Position numbers and translations under genes: made by a program
Notes under the pieces: generated by a model
The model's database searches: none
Seen by the model: only the letters and a program-made list of their open reading frames with translations
What the model was told of the DNA's origin: nothing
Shown here: piece by piece, positions 16,975 to 26,206 of the stretch
Position numbering within the stretch: the first letter of the stretch is position 1
How the letters are laid out: every line of letters begins with the position of its first letter
Origin: Candidatus Poribacteria bacterium
GTDB taxonomy: Bacteria > Poribacteria > WGA-4E > WGA-3G
Length of the DNA: 64,000 nucleotides
NCBI GenBank assembly: GCA_022822085.1
Contig: JAJECK010000136.1
Span: forward strand, 1-64,000
Reading direction: 5' to 3'

Positions 16975-18827
16975 ACTATAAAACCACCTTCATAATCATA
17001 ATTCTGCTGATCGGTGTTGCAGCAACATATTTTCTATTTTTTAACAAACCTATTGAAAACGACGCCAGAGATAAAAAACCGACAATAGCTGAAACTTATG
17101 ATCTACCCCGCGATCACATAGAAAAATTACAACTCTCCTACGCCGATGAAGCCTATAAAACTATTACTATAGTCAAAGACACTGACGGTAGGTGGCAGAT
17201 TACAACTCCCTTTAATGCACATGCAGATTTAGAAAAGGTTAACACTGTTTTAGATGATTTTGTCAAGAAACGGGTGAGACAAACCTTTGATGTTACTGAA
17301 TACGATCAATATGGGTTAGATAATCCTAAAATTACTGTCCAACTGTGGAAAGATGTAGACAGTTCACCAAAGATCTTTCTCGTTGGAAATAAGGGCATAA
17401 ACTATTCCGTCTATGTAAAAGAAAAATCCGAACAACATATCTTTATAATTGAATCCAGCGCGCTTGATGACTTAGCAATATCAACGACTGATATTCGTGA
17501 CAGATCTGTTATCAAGTTTAATCCCAATTCTATCACAGAAATTGCGTATCAAATGCCTGAACAGTTTACCTGTGTGAAAAATGGTGACACATGGCAGATG
17601 ACACATCCGATCTCTGCTAATGCTGATTCGGACGACATCAGTTACATCCTCACTGAATTACAGAATCTACTTGTCTCTACCTTTGAATTAGATGGAAAAG
17701 ATGTTCAAGAATCCTTATCAAAATATGGATTAGAGACACCACGCATTAAACTCACACTGACTGACGAAAATAAAAGTTACGGTCTTGCAATTGGATCAAC
17801 GGTCCCATCATCAATGGATCAACAAAACAGAGATAAAAATGCCGTTTATGTTCAGGCACTTCACCAAGGAGGAATATATACTGTAACAGATGACATTTTC
17901 AAACTTCTCAATAAGACAGCTTTTGACCTACGTGACAAACACATGGTTGATTTTCAGCGGGGAGATGTTACAAAATTTGAAATTCAGCACGGAAAGGAAA
18001 AAATAGAAGGGACAAGACTCAAGAAAGACCTGTGGGAAATACAAGGTAACAATAACAAAAATGCAGATCCACAAGCAATAATTGCAGACCCAAAAGCAGT
18101 CAGTGACTTGATATACGGTGTTGATTCACTTGAAGCTACATCATATTTAACCAACTCTACTAAAAACCTTTCATTATATGGCTTAAACACTCCTTCATAC
18201 AACGTCAAATTCACGATCCGCGGAAAAGAAAAACCTATTGTGCTGTCCGTAGGAGATTTTGCACAGAACGACACCGTATTTGTCAAAACCAACATTTCAG
18301 ACCAAATCGCACTAGTCAAACGCGATCTCATTGATATGATTGCAGATGGGGTTTCATGGCTACGAGAAAAACAGATATTCAAATTTACTATTGATGATCC
18401 GATTAGGTGTATAGTAAAATATACCGAAGCTTCAAGGGGTCCTGTTGCGTTTACATGTCAACGGCTTGGAACGAACTGGCGGTTAACACACCCAGTTCAA
18501 GAAAATGCAAAAGATGCAGAAGTCAACGCACTCCTATATGAATTAATTGATTTAAAAGCAGAAGAATATGTAGGTTTATCCTTTGATGGTAAAGAAAATA
18601 AGCTTACTGATGTCCTTACAGGTTTCAAATCTCCACTATTACAAATTACTGTAGAATTGCGAAATAAGACTGTTTTAACTTTGCAAGTTGGAAAAACAGA
18701 ATCATCTGGAAATTACTATGCAAGAATTCAAAATCAACCTACGCACATATTCCTACTCAAATCTGAACTGGTCCCAAAACTTAAACCGAAGCTGGAGTGG
18801 TTACGTGTTAATTCAGAAGAACAATAA
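16971..18827 (+). CDS. DUF4340 domain-containing protein
   Basis: 618 residues: an N-terminal transmembrane anchor (residues 6-24), then at least three copies of a DUF4340-type module of about 150-190 residues. Each copy contains a tryptophan-containing strand (GRWQITTPFNAHAD, DTWQMTHPISANAD, NWRLTHPVQENAKD), a YGL(D/E/N)xP turn and a VGxxxxxxxxVYVK-type strand. It probably faces the outside of the membrane. Its ATG overlaps the stop of the GldG-like gene as ATGA, so the two are translationally coupled. Function within the ABC system is unknown. Confidence 0.8.
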   Translation: MNYKTTFIIIILLIGVAATYFLFFNKPIENDARDKKPTIAETYDLPRDHIEKLQLSYADEAYKTITIVKDTDGRWQITTPFNAHADLEKVNTVLDDFVKKRVRQTFDVTEYDQYGLDNPKITVQLWKDVDSSPKIFLVGNKGINYSVYVKEKSEQHIFIIESSALDDLAISTTDIRDRSVIKFNPNSITEIAYQMPEQFTCVKNGDTWQMTHPISANADSDDISYILTELQNLLVSTFELDGKDVQESLSKYGLETPRIKLTLTDENKSYGLAIGSTVPSSMDQQNRDKNAVYVQALHQGGIYTVTDDIFKLLNKTAFDLRDKHMVDFQRGDVTKFEIQHGKEKIEGTRLKKDLWEIQGNNNKNADPQAIIADPKAVSDLIYGVDSLEATSYLTNSTKNLSLYGLNTPSYNVKFTIRGKEKPIVLSVGDFAQNDTVFVKTNISDQIALVKRDLIDMIADGVSWLREKQIFKFTIDDPIRCIVKYTEASRGPVAFTCQRLGTNWRLTHPVQENAKDAEVNALLYELIDLKAEEYVGLSFDGKENKLTDVLTGFKSPLLQITVELRNKTVLTLQVGKTESSGNYYARIQNQPTHIFLLKSELVPKLKPKLEWLRVNSEEQ

Positions 18828-18889
18828 TTACAAAATAGTGCTAAGCAATAATCCTGTAAATTCCTATTAGGGACAATTTACTGAACATA

Positions 18890-20098
18890 ATGAACACTTC
18901 TATAATATTATATACAACCTACTTTCTATTCATCCTTGAGATGTTATTGATAAGTCAGTCCTTTTTTTATACAAGACGTGAACGTAAAACGCAGCGACCA
19001 ACATATACACCAAATGTTGCAATAATCGCACCACATTATGGTTGGGATGATGACACTGAAGAACATGCAAAAAGCCTACTTGTTCAGGACTATGAAGGTG
19101 AATATCACATCTATTTTGTAACTCACGAAACCGAAGACACTGGACACGATATTTCATACCCACACTTGCAAGAAGTTGCGAAAGACAATCCGCATGCTGA
19201 TGTCCTCTTAGCTCCCAATATTATTGATAACGACCTCCCACGTTCTCAAAAAGTTCAGAATCTGATAACCGTGATTGAAAATCTCCCTAATGACGTTGAA
19301 GTCATCGCATTTGTTGATGCTGATGTTGAAATACAAAAGGATTGGCTAAAACTCCTCGTTACGCCACTCCAAGATGATACTATCGGGGCAACAGTTGGAG
19401 GGAGATTCTATTTTCCGCAAACGTGGAACTTTCCATCACTTGTTGAAGCATCATGGATCAACTTTCAATTGTCATTACAAGGTGACCATTGGTTGACTAT
19501 GGTATGGGGTGGTTCAAATGCTTTTCGGCGAGAATTTCTTGAAAAAGGTCAGATACTTCAACGATGGGAAAATGCAACTATTGAAGACCTGAATACAACT
19601 CGCGCTGTCAGAGATGTCAAGCGCAAAATACATTTCGTCCCCGATTGTATAGCGGTAACTCAAACATCGAACCGCACATGGAGACAAATTTTTGAATTTA
19701 CTAATCGACAGATGATAATGACCCTACACATGGGATTATGGGCACAATGGTTAGGAAGTTTAATTCTCTGTCTGCCAAAAGCAATTCTGATTGTTGGCAC
19801 ACTCCCCTTTATTTTTTCACGCCAAACACTCTTGCCTGTTGTTTTCATCCCATTTTTAGAGGTAATCGGTTTCCACTTATGTTGTAGAAACCTACCGAAA
19901 TGGCTTCGTGAAAAGCAAGGAGTTCGGGATTCTCTTCGTATTAGTAAATATGCTGCACCGTTTTCCATTTTCCTCGCAGGTATAAACGCATTCTATGCAA
20001 TATTCCAACGAAAAATTGTTTGGGGCGGTGTCCGATATAAAATCCTATCTGCGACAACATGCAAGGTCCTGGGACGCGTAAAAAATAAAAATCAATAA
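18890..20098 (+). CDS. Membrane glycosyltransferase, family 21 (ceramide glucosyltransferase-like)
   Basis: 402 residues. An N-terminal membrane helix (about 5-25) precedes a GT-A catalytic domain with AFVDADVEIQKDWL (metal-binding DxD) and GGSNAFRREFL, then NATIEDLNTTRAV as acceptor/base region. Three or four C-terminal helices follow (about residues 283-380). This architecture is that of ceramide glucosyltransferase and HpnI-type enzymes, which transfer sugars from nucleotide donors to lipids at the inner membrane. The usual QxxRW motif is not clear; TNRQMIM stands at that place. The lipid acceptor cannot be told from sequence. No clear ribosome site. Confidence 0.75.
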   Translation: MNTSIILYTTYFLFILEMLLISQSFFYTRRERKTQRPTYTPNVAIIAPHYGWDDDTEEHAKSLLVQDYEGEYHIYFVTHETEDTGHDISYPHLQEVAKDNPHADVLLAPNIIDNDLPRSQKVQNLITVIENLPNDVEVIAFVDADVEIQKDWLKLLVTPLQDDTIGATVGGRFYFPQTWNFPSLVEASWINFQLSLQGDHWLTMVWGGSNAFRREFLEKGQILQRWENATIEDLNTTRAVRDVKRKIHFVPDCIAVTQTSNRTWRQIFEFTNRQMIMTLHMGLWAQWLGSLILCLPKAILIVGTLPFIFSRQTLLPVVFIPFLEVIGFHLCCRNLPKWLREKQGVRDSLRISKYAAPFSIFLAGINAFYAIFQRKIVWGGVRYKILSATTCKVLGRVKNKNQ

Positions 20099-20258
20099 AT
20101 AAAGGTGGTTTTACACTGCATTTTGTACTATCAGTCCCAGAAAACACAACGTATCTTTGTTTAGACTGTCAATATCATTTGATATATAAAACACACTTGC
20201 ATTTTTTGCTAAAATATGTGATAGTACACACCAAGAAAATAGAGGAGTGGAAAATGTT

Positions 20259-20669
20259 GTGGAAAAAGTAACAAAGACAGACAAAGAATGGAAAGAACAA
20301 CTATCACCCGAAGAATATAAAATAACTCGGAAGAAAGGCACTGAACGCGCCTTTACAGGAAGATACCACGACTGCAAAGACGCAGGCACATATCACTGTA
20401 TCTGTTGTGGTAGTCCACTGTTTACGTCTGAAACTAAATACGAGTCTGGAACAGGTTGGCCAAGTTTTTGGCAACCAGTAGCTCCAGAATGTATTGAGAC
20501 AAAAACGGATTTTAGCATCTTTTTTATGCCACGCACAGAAGTCCTGTGTAGCAAATGTGATGCACATCTCGGACATGTGTTTGATGATGGACCAGAACCA
20601 ACAGGTAAACGATATTGTCTCAATTCCGCAGCACTCACGCTTGTCCAGTCAAATGACGAAGCCGAATAA
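20259..20669 (+). CDS. msrB: Peptide-methionine (R)-S-oxide reductase
   Basis: MsrB reduces the R form of methionine sulfoxide in proteins, using thioredoxin. The zinc site is two Cys pairs (CICCG and CSKCDAHLGHVF), and the catalytic cysteine is in RYCLNSAAL. GTGWPSFW is also a family signature. The start is a GTG at 20259, which has GAGGAG eleven bases ahead; a GTG at 20247 is also in frame but lies on top of that ribosome site. The gene stands alone between the glycosyltransferase and the radical SAM gene. No msrA is nearby. Confidence 0.93.
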   Translation: MEKVTKTDKEWKEQLSPEEYKITRKKGTERAFTGRYHDCKDAGTYHCICCGSPLFTSETKYESGTGWPSFWQPVAPECIETKTDFSIFFMPRTEVLCSKCDAHLGHVFDDGPEPTGKRYCLNSAALTLVQSNDEAE

Positions 20670-20757
20670 TAGATCGTTAGATGAATCTTAATTTGAAATC
20701 ATACATACAATAATACATAAAATGGTGTATATCCTTGAAGTATGAAATGGAGTAATT

Positions 20758-21978
20758 ATGGCAATAAGAAGTCGAATCTCATCGCGGTTCCTTGTAAATC
20801 AACTTGCAACCGCATTAACACAAGATTGGAAAACAGCACGCAAACTCATGCGATACCAAATGGCAAAAGAGACCTTTAACATGCGTCATCCTTTTGGAGC
20901 GAAGCATGGAAAAGGAGACGATATCCAACTGGTAAGTCTACGCATCACTGATATGTGTAATCTACGGTGCCATTCCTGCGGTCAGTGGGGTGACAACGGC
21001 TATCTTCTCGGAAAATCTCTCAAAGAATTAAAACAACGAGAAGTCCCTGTAGAAATATACAAAGACCTTGTTGATCAAGTTGTTGACGCTGGCTGGTCTC
21101 CTGTATGGTATATTTGGGGTGGTGAACCGATGCTATATCCCGGTATCATTGAGTTGATGCATTATATTAAAGAAAAGGACATGCCGATCTCACTGGTTAG
21201 TAATGCAACAAACATCGCAAGACGGGCAGATGATATATTGGAAACATGTAAAATAGTATATCTCAGTGTTGACGGACCTAATGAAGAAATCCATAACACA
21301 CAACGCCCCGGTGTTTCAGAGAATTATGACAATTTTAAAGATGTCAAAGCTGCATTAGAGACGCTGAATGCTGAAAAAGAACGCAAAAACCTTACTTTCC
21401 CATATATTATCCCACTCAGTTGTATTACAATGTATAATATTGATTTTGTAGTTGACTTGTATAAGTTCACAAGTCAGTACGCAGACGCGCAGATATTATA
21501 CTTGACTTGGTGGATTGATGCTGAATCTGCACAGGAACATACCGAAGACTTTGAAAACCGTTTTGGGTTCAAACCACAAACACATTATGGATGGATAGGC
21601 ACATGGCACGACTTTGACCATGGTGTTATCCTTGATCGGTTTGAAGAGATGGAAAACCTGTCACATGAGCAGAAACGATGTCCACCCATTATGATGCCAA
21701 GATTAAATTCAAAGGGCGAAATTCAAACATATTACACAGACCACGGTGAAACCTTTGGATATAACCAGTGTGTCAGTATCTTTATGACGCTTGAGGTAGA
21801 TAGCAACGGTGATGTCAGCCTGTGTCGTGATTATCATGACTATACCATTGGCAACATCAAAGAGGATAAAGTTGTTGATATGTGGAACAATCAGAAGGCA
21901 CTGAAATTCCGACAATCAGTCAGCACTGATGGACCAATGCCTGTTTGTCGTCGCTGTTGTGGTTTAATGGGATTTTAG
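20758..21978 (+). CDS. Radical SAM protein with SPASM-like C-terminus
   Basis: 406 residues. The N-terminal 60 residues are basic and helical. The radical SAM cluster motif is DMCNLRCHSCG (C67, C71, C74), followed by WYIWGGEPMLYPG (the GGEP motif) and SVDGP. The C-terminal third has several cysteines (YNQCVSIF, SLCRDYHDYTIGNI, VCRRCCGLMGF) typical of SPASM/twitch domains that bind further iron-sulfur clusters. Such enzymes modify peptides, sugars or metalloenzymes. No precursor peptide gene is seen next to it; it is followed after 36 bases by a TIM-barrel protein. Substrate unknown. Confidence 0.82.
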   Translation: MAIRSRISSRFLVNQLATALTQDWKTARKLMRYQMAKETFNMRHPFGAKHGKGDDIQLVSLRITDMCNLRCHSCGQWGDNGYLLGKSLKELKQREVPVEIYKDLVDQVVDAGWSPVWYIWGGEPMLYPGIIELMHYIKEKDMPISLVSNATNIARRADDILETCKIVYLSVDGPNEEIHNTQRPGVSENYDNFKDVKAALETLNAEKERKNLTFPYIIPLSCITMYNIDFVVDLYKFTSQYADAQILYLTWWIDAESAQEHTEDFENRFGFKPQTHYGWIGTWHDFDHGVILDRFEEMENLSHEQKRCPPIMMPRLNSKGEIQTYYTDHGETFGYNQCVSIFMTLEVDSNGDVSLCRDYHDYTIGNIKEDKVVDMWNNQKALKFRQSVSTDGPMPVCRRCCGLMGF

Positions 21979-22014
21979 CAGAATTATCAGAATAACATAT
22001 ATAAAGGATATATT

Positions 22015-22878
22015 ATGAAAATAGGTTTACGTATTCCCGGCACAGCCCGGCAAATGCCGTTCGCGGATTTCTGTAAGTGGTGTGCTGATAACGGATTTGA
22101 AGCAATTGATATTGGAGAAGCTACACCCGAAGTTGTGAAAACTGCAAGGGATGCAGGTTTAGAAATCGGAACTGCGGACTTACCGGGAACCCGTGAACTC
22201 CTCAGCGCTAAAAAATCAACACAAAAATCTGGTGCAGATAAAGCAAAAGCAGCTATTCAAGCCGCAGCTGAAAACAGTGTTCACCTTATGTTTTGTGTTT
22301 TTGTGCCAGAGGATGCAAGCCTCGGACGTGGTAAGAATTTCGATATTTGGAAAGACACGGTACCACCAGTCGCAGAATTTGCTGAGTCACATGATGTGAC
22401 AATCGTTATTGAGGGTTGGCCCGGCGGAGCACCATCCTACCCTGCACTCGGATGTACACCCGAAATGTGGCGTGCAATGTTTGAAGAATGTCATTCCTTT
22501 GGTTTAGGGCTCAACTATGATCCTTCACACCTTGTTAGAATAGGCATAGATCACATCCGCGCCCTCAACGAATTTGCGTCTTATGTGAAACACGTCCATG
22601 GAAAAGATACCGCTTTTGACGAGGAAGCACTATACGCACATGGCAATTTGGGTCCAAGTTTTGATTCTCCACGCGGATTTGGTGAGGATTGGTGGCGATA
22701 TACTATTCCCGGTGATGGCGTAGTGGATTGGCTGAAAGTCGTCCAACGTTTGGAAGATGAAGGATTTGATGGAATTATCAGCGTTGAGTTAGAAGATTAT
22801 CGGTATTGGCAGACATGGGAATCAGAATCACAAGGGTTGCTCCGTTCCCATGAATATCTCTCCTGCTTTGTGCGTTAG
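22015..22878 (+). CDS. Sugar phosphate isomerase/epimerase-like TIM barrel
   Basis: 287 residues of the xylose isomerase-like (AP endonuclease 2) superfamily. Candidate metal ligands are spread as in the family: Glu in VIEGWPGG, Asp and His in YDPSHLVR, His in KHVHGKD, and Glu in SVELEDYRY. These enzymes isomerise or epimerise sugars and cyclitols in the cytoplasm. It follows the radical SAM gene with a GGA ribosome site, so they may share a transcript. The substrate is not known. Confidence 0.8.
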   Translation: MKIGLRIPGTARQMPFADFCKWCADNGFEAIDIGEATPEVVKTARDAGLEIGTADLPGTRELLSAKKSTQKSGADKAKAAIQAAAENSVHLMFCVFVPEDASLGRGKNFDIWKDTVPPVAEFAESHDVTIVIEGWPGGAPSYPALGCTPEMWRAMFEECHSFGLGLNYDPSHLVRIGIDHIRALNEFASYVKHVHGKDTAFDEEALYAHGNLGPSFDSPRGFGEDWWRYTIPGDGVVDWLKVVQRLEDEGFDGIISVELEDYRYWQTWESESQGLLRSHEYLSCFVR

Positions 22879-22900
22879 TTTATACCATTCCTTAATGAAT

Positions 22901-23210
22901 ACTATAGTTTGGACAATTCTTGTCTCGTGGAAATTGAGTTTTCAATAGAAAATACCGCACTCCAGCGGAGTGCTATGTCTATAGAAAAAAGTCTGCCGAC
23001 ATGCTCGCACTCCAGCGGAGTGCTATGTGCAGGAAATCACGGACCGCTCCGCTGGAGCGGATATGTTGACACATAATGCGGCTATAAACATATTGCTCCG
23101 CTGGAGCAAAGAGGATTCTGATTTGTCCGTTGTGTCTTGACTTGGTGAAAAAATAGTGAACCAATTCCTTATATCAACTCACGTTTGAAAAAATTGTCCA
23201 AAGTTTAGTA
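22901..23210. repeat. Palindrome island with four copies of an 11-bp core
   Basis: A gene-free stretch. CTCCAGCGGAG occurs inside two 17-bp palindromes GCACTCCAGCGGAGTGC (22957-22973 and 23007-23023), and its reverse complement occurs twice (CCGCTCCGCTGGAGCGG at 23044-23060 and TTGCTCCGCTGGAGCAA at 23093-23109), so the block can fold into large hairpins. It is flanked by TAGTTTGGACAATT (about 22904-22917) and the near-inverse AATTGTCCAAAGTTTA (about 23192-23207), which look like ends of a mobile palindromic unit. Confidence 0.6.
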
Positions 23211-23236
23211 ATGAATACCTATATAGGAATTATTTC

Positions 23237-23470
23237 ATGCACCTTGTACCTGCAATAGAAAACCTAATTGAAGTGGTTGGTAACACTGGAACCCATCTAT
23301 TAGAATCATTGACAGAACGCGATTACAATCAACTTGTTAAGATTTTAGACGATCTGATTGATGTAGTCGGCGAAGATGAGAACCACATATTAGCCACTGT
23401 GATGGATTTCATCAGTATCTTAATTGAATACTATGAAGATGAACACGTGCCAGAACTAATAGAGATATAG
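23237..23470 (+). CDS. Small acidic helical protein at head of nuclease operon
   Basis: 77 residues, strongly acidic and entirely helical by composition (ENLIEVVGNTGTHLLESL, DDLIDVVGEDENHILATVM). Not recognised. It ends 46 bases before the nuclease gene on the same strand and lacks a clear ribosome site of its own. A regulator or antitoxin-like role is possible from its size, charge and place, but there is no direct support. Confidence 0.5.
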   Translation: MHLVPAIENLIEVVGNTGTHLLESLTERDYNQLVKILDDLIDVVGEDENHILATVMDFISILIEYYEDEHVPELIEI

Positions 23471-23516
23471 GTGTAAAACAACTCAGGATCAGACTAAAAT
23501 ACACACGAGAATAACA

Positions 23517-24482
23517 ATGCCTATTTTTAGATTAGAAGGTGACGATATATCTAACGCTGAACTCGTCATCGCTCAAGAAACCAATTTAGAACTTGAAAGT
23601 CATCTTGAAGATTGGCTTGAGAATAGTCCGTTAGCTCTTATTCAAGGAGAACCAATTCTCTGGATCGGCAGACAAACGAGTGCTTCTGTTGAAGAAAGTA
23701 CTATCTTTCCTGATTTACTTGGACTTGATACCGAAGGAAATCTTGTTATAGTTGAGTTAAAACGTGACGAGGCACCACGCGAAGTAGTTGCACAGTTGCT
23801 GGAATATGCAGCATGGGCAAACGAACTTTCAGAGCAACAGATTCAGGTAATTGCAGAAGACTACTTTGAGAATGGCGAAGAATTTAAAGGGAAACATTTC
23901 CAAGATGTCTTCCAAGATGTCTTTGACATACCCGATACTGACGAAGTTCCACCGTTAAATCGGAACTTGCGATTGTACATTGTTGCTTCAGATATTCCCA
24001 CAAGAGTTGCAAGGGTTTGTCGATTCCTCCGAACTTCACAAGGTATGGACATTAATTGTATCAATGTTTCCACCTTTCAAACGGAGGAATCTGAGGAAAT
24101 AATTGTTAGTATTGAAAAGAAGGTGGGAGATGAAGATGTTGTCACTTCTAAGACTCATAAACAACGCTCATCGCAAACATCTCAATGGTCGGGTGATAAA
24201 GGTAGAAGAGATATCGTACGAGATGCTGTTGGAACAGTAACCCAAGACAAAACAGATGTTGAATTTGCAATCAGAGAAATCGCAACCGTAATCCATAAAA
24301 CTGATCCTAGTTTTCCAAAGGGCACAGTAAGCGGACAGATAACTGCGAATTGTGTCAATCACCCTTCACGCCGTCATCATCCTTCTGCTAAACATGATTA
24401 TTATTGGCGAGTAACTCAAGGAAAGTACCGTCTTTATGATCCAGAAAAGGACAAAATAGATAACAATGGAGAGACTAACTAA
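23517..24482 (+). CDS. PD-(D/E)XK nuclease, NucS/DUF91-like, with C-terminal extra domain
   Basis: 321 residues. The nuclease core (about residues 20-200) has ESHLEDWLE, then IFPDLLGLD and IVELKRDEAPREVVAQLLEY, which together give the E, D, ExK and Q residues of a PD-(D/E)XK site, closest in style to NucS and other DUF91 enzymes. A charged linker (about 205-245) leads to a C-terminal domain of about 70 residues ending YWRVTQGKYRLYDPEKDKI. The next gene encodes that same domain alone. With an adenine methyltransferase two genes on, a restriction-type role is plausible, but repair cannot be excluded. Confidence 0.75.
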   Translation: MPIFRLEGDDISNAELVIAQETNLELESHLEDWLENSPLALIQGEPILWIGRQTSASVEESTIFPDLLGLDTEGNLVIVELKRDEAPREVVAQLLEYAAWANELSEQQIQVIAEDYFENGEEFKGKHFQDVFQDVFDIPDTDEVPPLNRNLRLYIVASDIPTRVARVCRFLRTSQGMDINCINVSTFQTEESEEIIVSIEKKVGDEDVVTSKTHKQRSSQTSQWSGDKGRRDIVRDAVGTVTQDKTDVEFAIREIATVIHKTDPSFPKGTVSGQITANCVNHPSRRHHPSAKHDYYWRVTQGKYRLYDPEKDKIDNNGETN

Positions 24483-24483
24483 T

Positions 24484-24804
24484 ATGCCAATTAAACCTAC
24501 AGAACGATGGACAGGTCCCATACCTGTAAATCAGGTAGTCTGGGAAGCAGCACAGGAATTTTGTGGCGGAAATACAAATAAAGTCTTTATGAGGGCAGAT
24601 CTTGAAGCAATTATCAAGAAAAAGTACTCTGATTTTAAGATGGTCAACATTGGTGCAGAGTTATCTATAGATTGTGTCAATTCAGATTCAAAAGACAGTA
24701 AATATAGAGGCAGGCGTAGATACTGGCGCGTAGGACAGGGAAAATACCGTCTTTATGCCCTTGAAAAGGATAAAATCGAAAGTGATGGGAAAACCAACCA
24801 ATGA
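24484..24804 (+). CDS. Small protein sharing the nuclease C-terminal domain
   Basis: 106 residues from the ATG at 24484, which follows the nuclease stop by a single base. The whole protein matches the C-terminal domain of the nuclease: a helical first half (VVWEAAQEFCGG, RADLEAIIKKKYSDFKMV), then AELSIDCVNSDS and YWRVGQGKYRLYALEKDKI. The pattern looks like a winged helix-type domain often seen with restriction proteins. It could be a DNA-binding specificity unit or an inhibitor of the nuclease. It arose by duplication, or by splitting of a nuclease-like gene. Confidence 0.7.
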   Translation: MPIKPTERWTGPIPVNQVVWEAAQEFCGGNTNKVFMRADLEAIIKKKYSDFKMVNIGAELSIDCVNSDSKDSKYRGRRRYWRVGQGKYRLYALEKDKIESDGKTNQ

Positions 24805-25034
24805 CTAAGCTAAAGATGAAATATTTTGACCAAGAAGACATACTACATCTCGTGATTTCTGAAGAACCACAAGGAGATAGTCTTGAGTTGAGTCCTAATA
24901 TCACTGCAGAATTGAATGAGAACGGAGAACTCATCGGTATAGAGATTCTGAATGCAAGTTCGTTTATTCAGGAAGCAGTTTTAGATAAAGGAACTGCAAA
25001 AGAACTTACACTTTCCAAAGTCAACATTGCTTAA
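24801..25034 (+). CDS. DUF2283 family protein
   Basis: 77 residues with the DUF2283 pattern: KYFDQEDILHLVIS, then SLELSPNITAELNENGELIGIEILNAS. These are small beta-rich proteins of unknown function, often found near toxin-antitoxin or restriction genes. The ATG overlaps the preceding stop as ATGA, so translation is coupled. The C-terminal tail is longer than the domain itself. Confidence 0.75.
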   Translation: MTKLKMKYFDQEDILHLVISEEPQGDSLELSPNITAELNENGELIGIEILNASSFIQEAVLDKGTAKELTLSKVNIA

Positions 25035-25069
25035 TTGGAGAATCCATCATAAAGAGAGAACTAAAAAGT

Positions 25070-26206
25070 ATGGAAACAACACTTTCTCTCTTTGATGAAT
25101 TTTCACTTGATACACCATCCACAGAAGGCATAAAATACGCAGGATCCAAACTAAAACTCATTCCACAAATCCTCCAACTCGCAAAGAAAGTTGATGCAAA
25201 GACTATATTAGACGGATTCTCAGGCACAACCCGTGTCTCACAAGCATTTGCTAAACTCGGTTATTCTGTCCACAGCAACGACATTGCACACTGGTCAGAA
25301 GTTTTGGGAACCTGCTACCTTCTTAACACAAAACCGAGAACTGAATATCAACCATTTATTGACCATCTCAACGCAGTCCCACCAATAGATGGATGGTTCA
25401 CAGAACATTACGGTGGAAACGCAAACGATGGCTCTGCAATCCAAGCAGATGGACTTAAGAAACCGTGGCAACTACACAATACCCGCAAATTAGATGCAAT
25501 TCGTCAGGAAATTGAGAATCTCAAACTTGTTCCCATTGTTAAGGCAGTTGCACTCACAAGTCTAATGTTGGGTATGGATCGTGTGGACAGCACACTCGGT
25601 CATTTCTCTGCCTATCTCAAGGATTGGTCCCCGCGTTCCTATAAGGAACTTGTCCTTGAAGTCCCAAAACTCTTTTCATCAGAAGGAAACCACCGAGTCT
25701 ATAGATCGGATATTTTTGAATGTGTGCAGCAAGTTTCTGTTGACCTTGCATACTTTGATCCTCCTTACGGTTCAAACAACGAAAAGATGCCGCCATCCCG
25801 TGTGAGATATGCGGCATATTACCATCTCTGGAAAAGCATCATTTTGTCCGACAAACCGAACCTATTCGGAAAAGCAAAGCGACGTGAGGATACTTCCGAT
25901 CAACTCTCTGCATCCGTGTTTGAGGAATTCAGACGCAATGAAAATGGACGATTCATCGCTGTTGAAGCATTAGAAAAGTTGATTAGAATGACACAAGCAA
26001 AATGGATTATCTTGTCATATAGTTCTGGAGGACGGGCAACTGCCGAAGAACTCAACGATGTTTTACAAACAAATGGTAAACTGCTGGCAGTTGTTGAGGT
26101 TAACTATAAACGCAACGTTATGGCAAGTATGAAATGGACAAACGAATGGTTAAGCACAACGGATAATCCTAATCGTGAATTTTTGTTCCTACTTGAAAAA
26201 TATTAG
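25070..26206 (+). CDS. D12-class DNA adenine N6-methyltransferase
   Basis: 378 residues. Motif order is that of Dam/D12 enzymes: IKYAGSKLKLIPQIL (motif X), TILDGFSGTTRVSQAF (motif I, binds S-adenosylmethionine), then DLAYFDPPYGSN (motif IV, DPPY, catalytic). The central part is a large target-recognition region. It methylates adenine in a sequence not predictable here. It follows the nuclease, its small homologue and DUF2283 after a 35-base gap, with AAGAGAGA before the ATG, and is probably the protective half of that cassette. Its stop overlaps the stop of the convergent kinase gene. Confidence 0.85.
   Translation: METTLSLFDEFSLDTPSTEGIKYAGSKLKLIPQILQLAKKVDAKTILDGFSGTTRVSQAFAKLGYSVHSNDIAHWSEVLGTCYLLNTKPRTEYQPFIDHLNAVPPIDGWFTEHYGGNANDGSAIQADGLKKPWQLHNTRKLDAIRQEIENLKLVPIVKAVALTSLMLGMDRVDSTLGHFSAYLKDWSPRSYKELVLEVPKLFSSEGNHRVYRSDIFECVQQVSVDLAYFDPPYGSNNEKMPPSRVRYAAYYHLWKSIILSDKPNLFGKAKRREDTSDQLSASVFEEFRRNENGRFIAVEALEKLIRMTQAKWIILSYSSGGRATAEELNDVLQTNGKLLAVVEVNYKRNVMASMKWTNEWLSTTDNPNREFLFLLEKY

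Noticed and set aside
18688-18870. 60-codon frame at the end of the DUF4340 gene
   Set aside because: Lies almost wholly inside the DUF4340 gene in another frame and has no ribosome site or family features.
22957-23109. Possible CRISPR-like repeats in the palindrome island
   Set aside because: Repeats alternate in orientation, spacers are of unequal length (about 20-35 bases) and contain related sequence, and there is no cas gene. It fits palindromic REP-like units.
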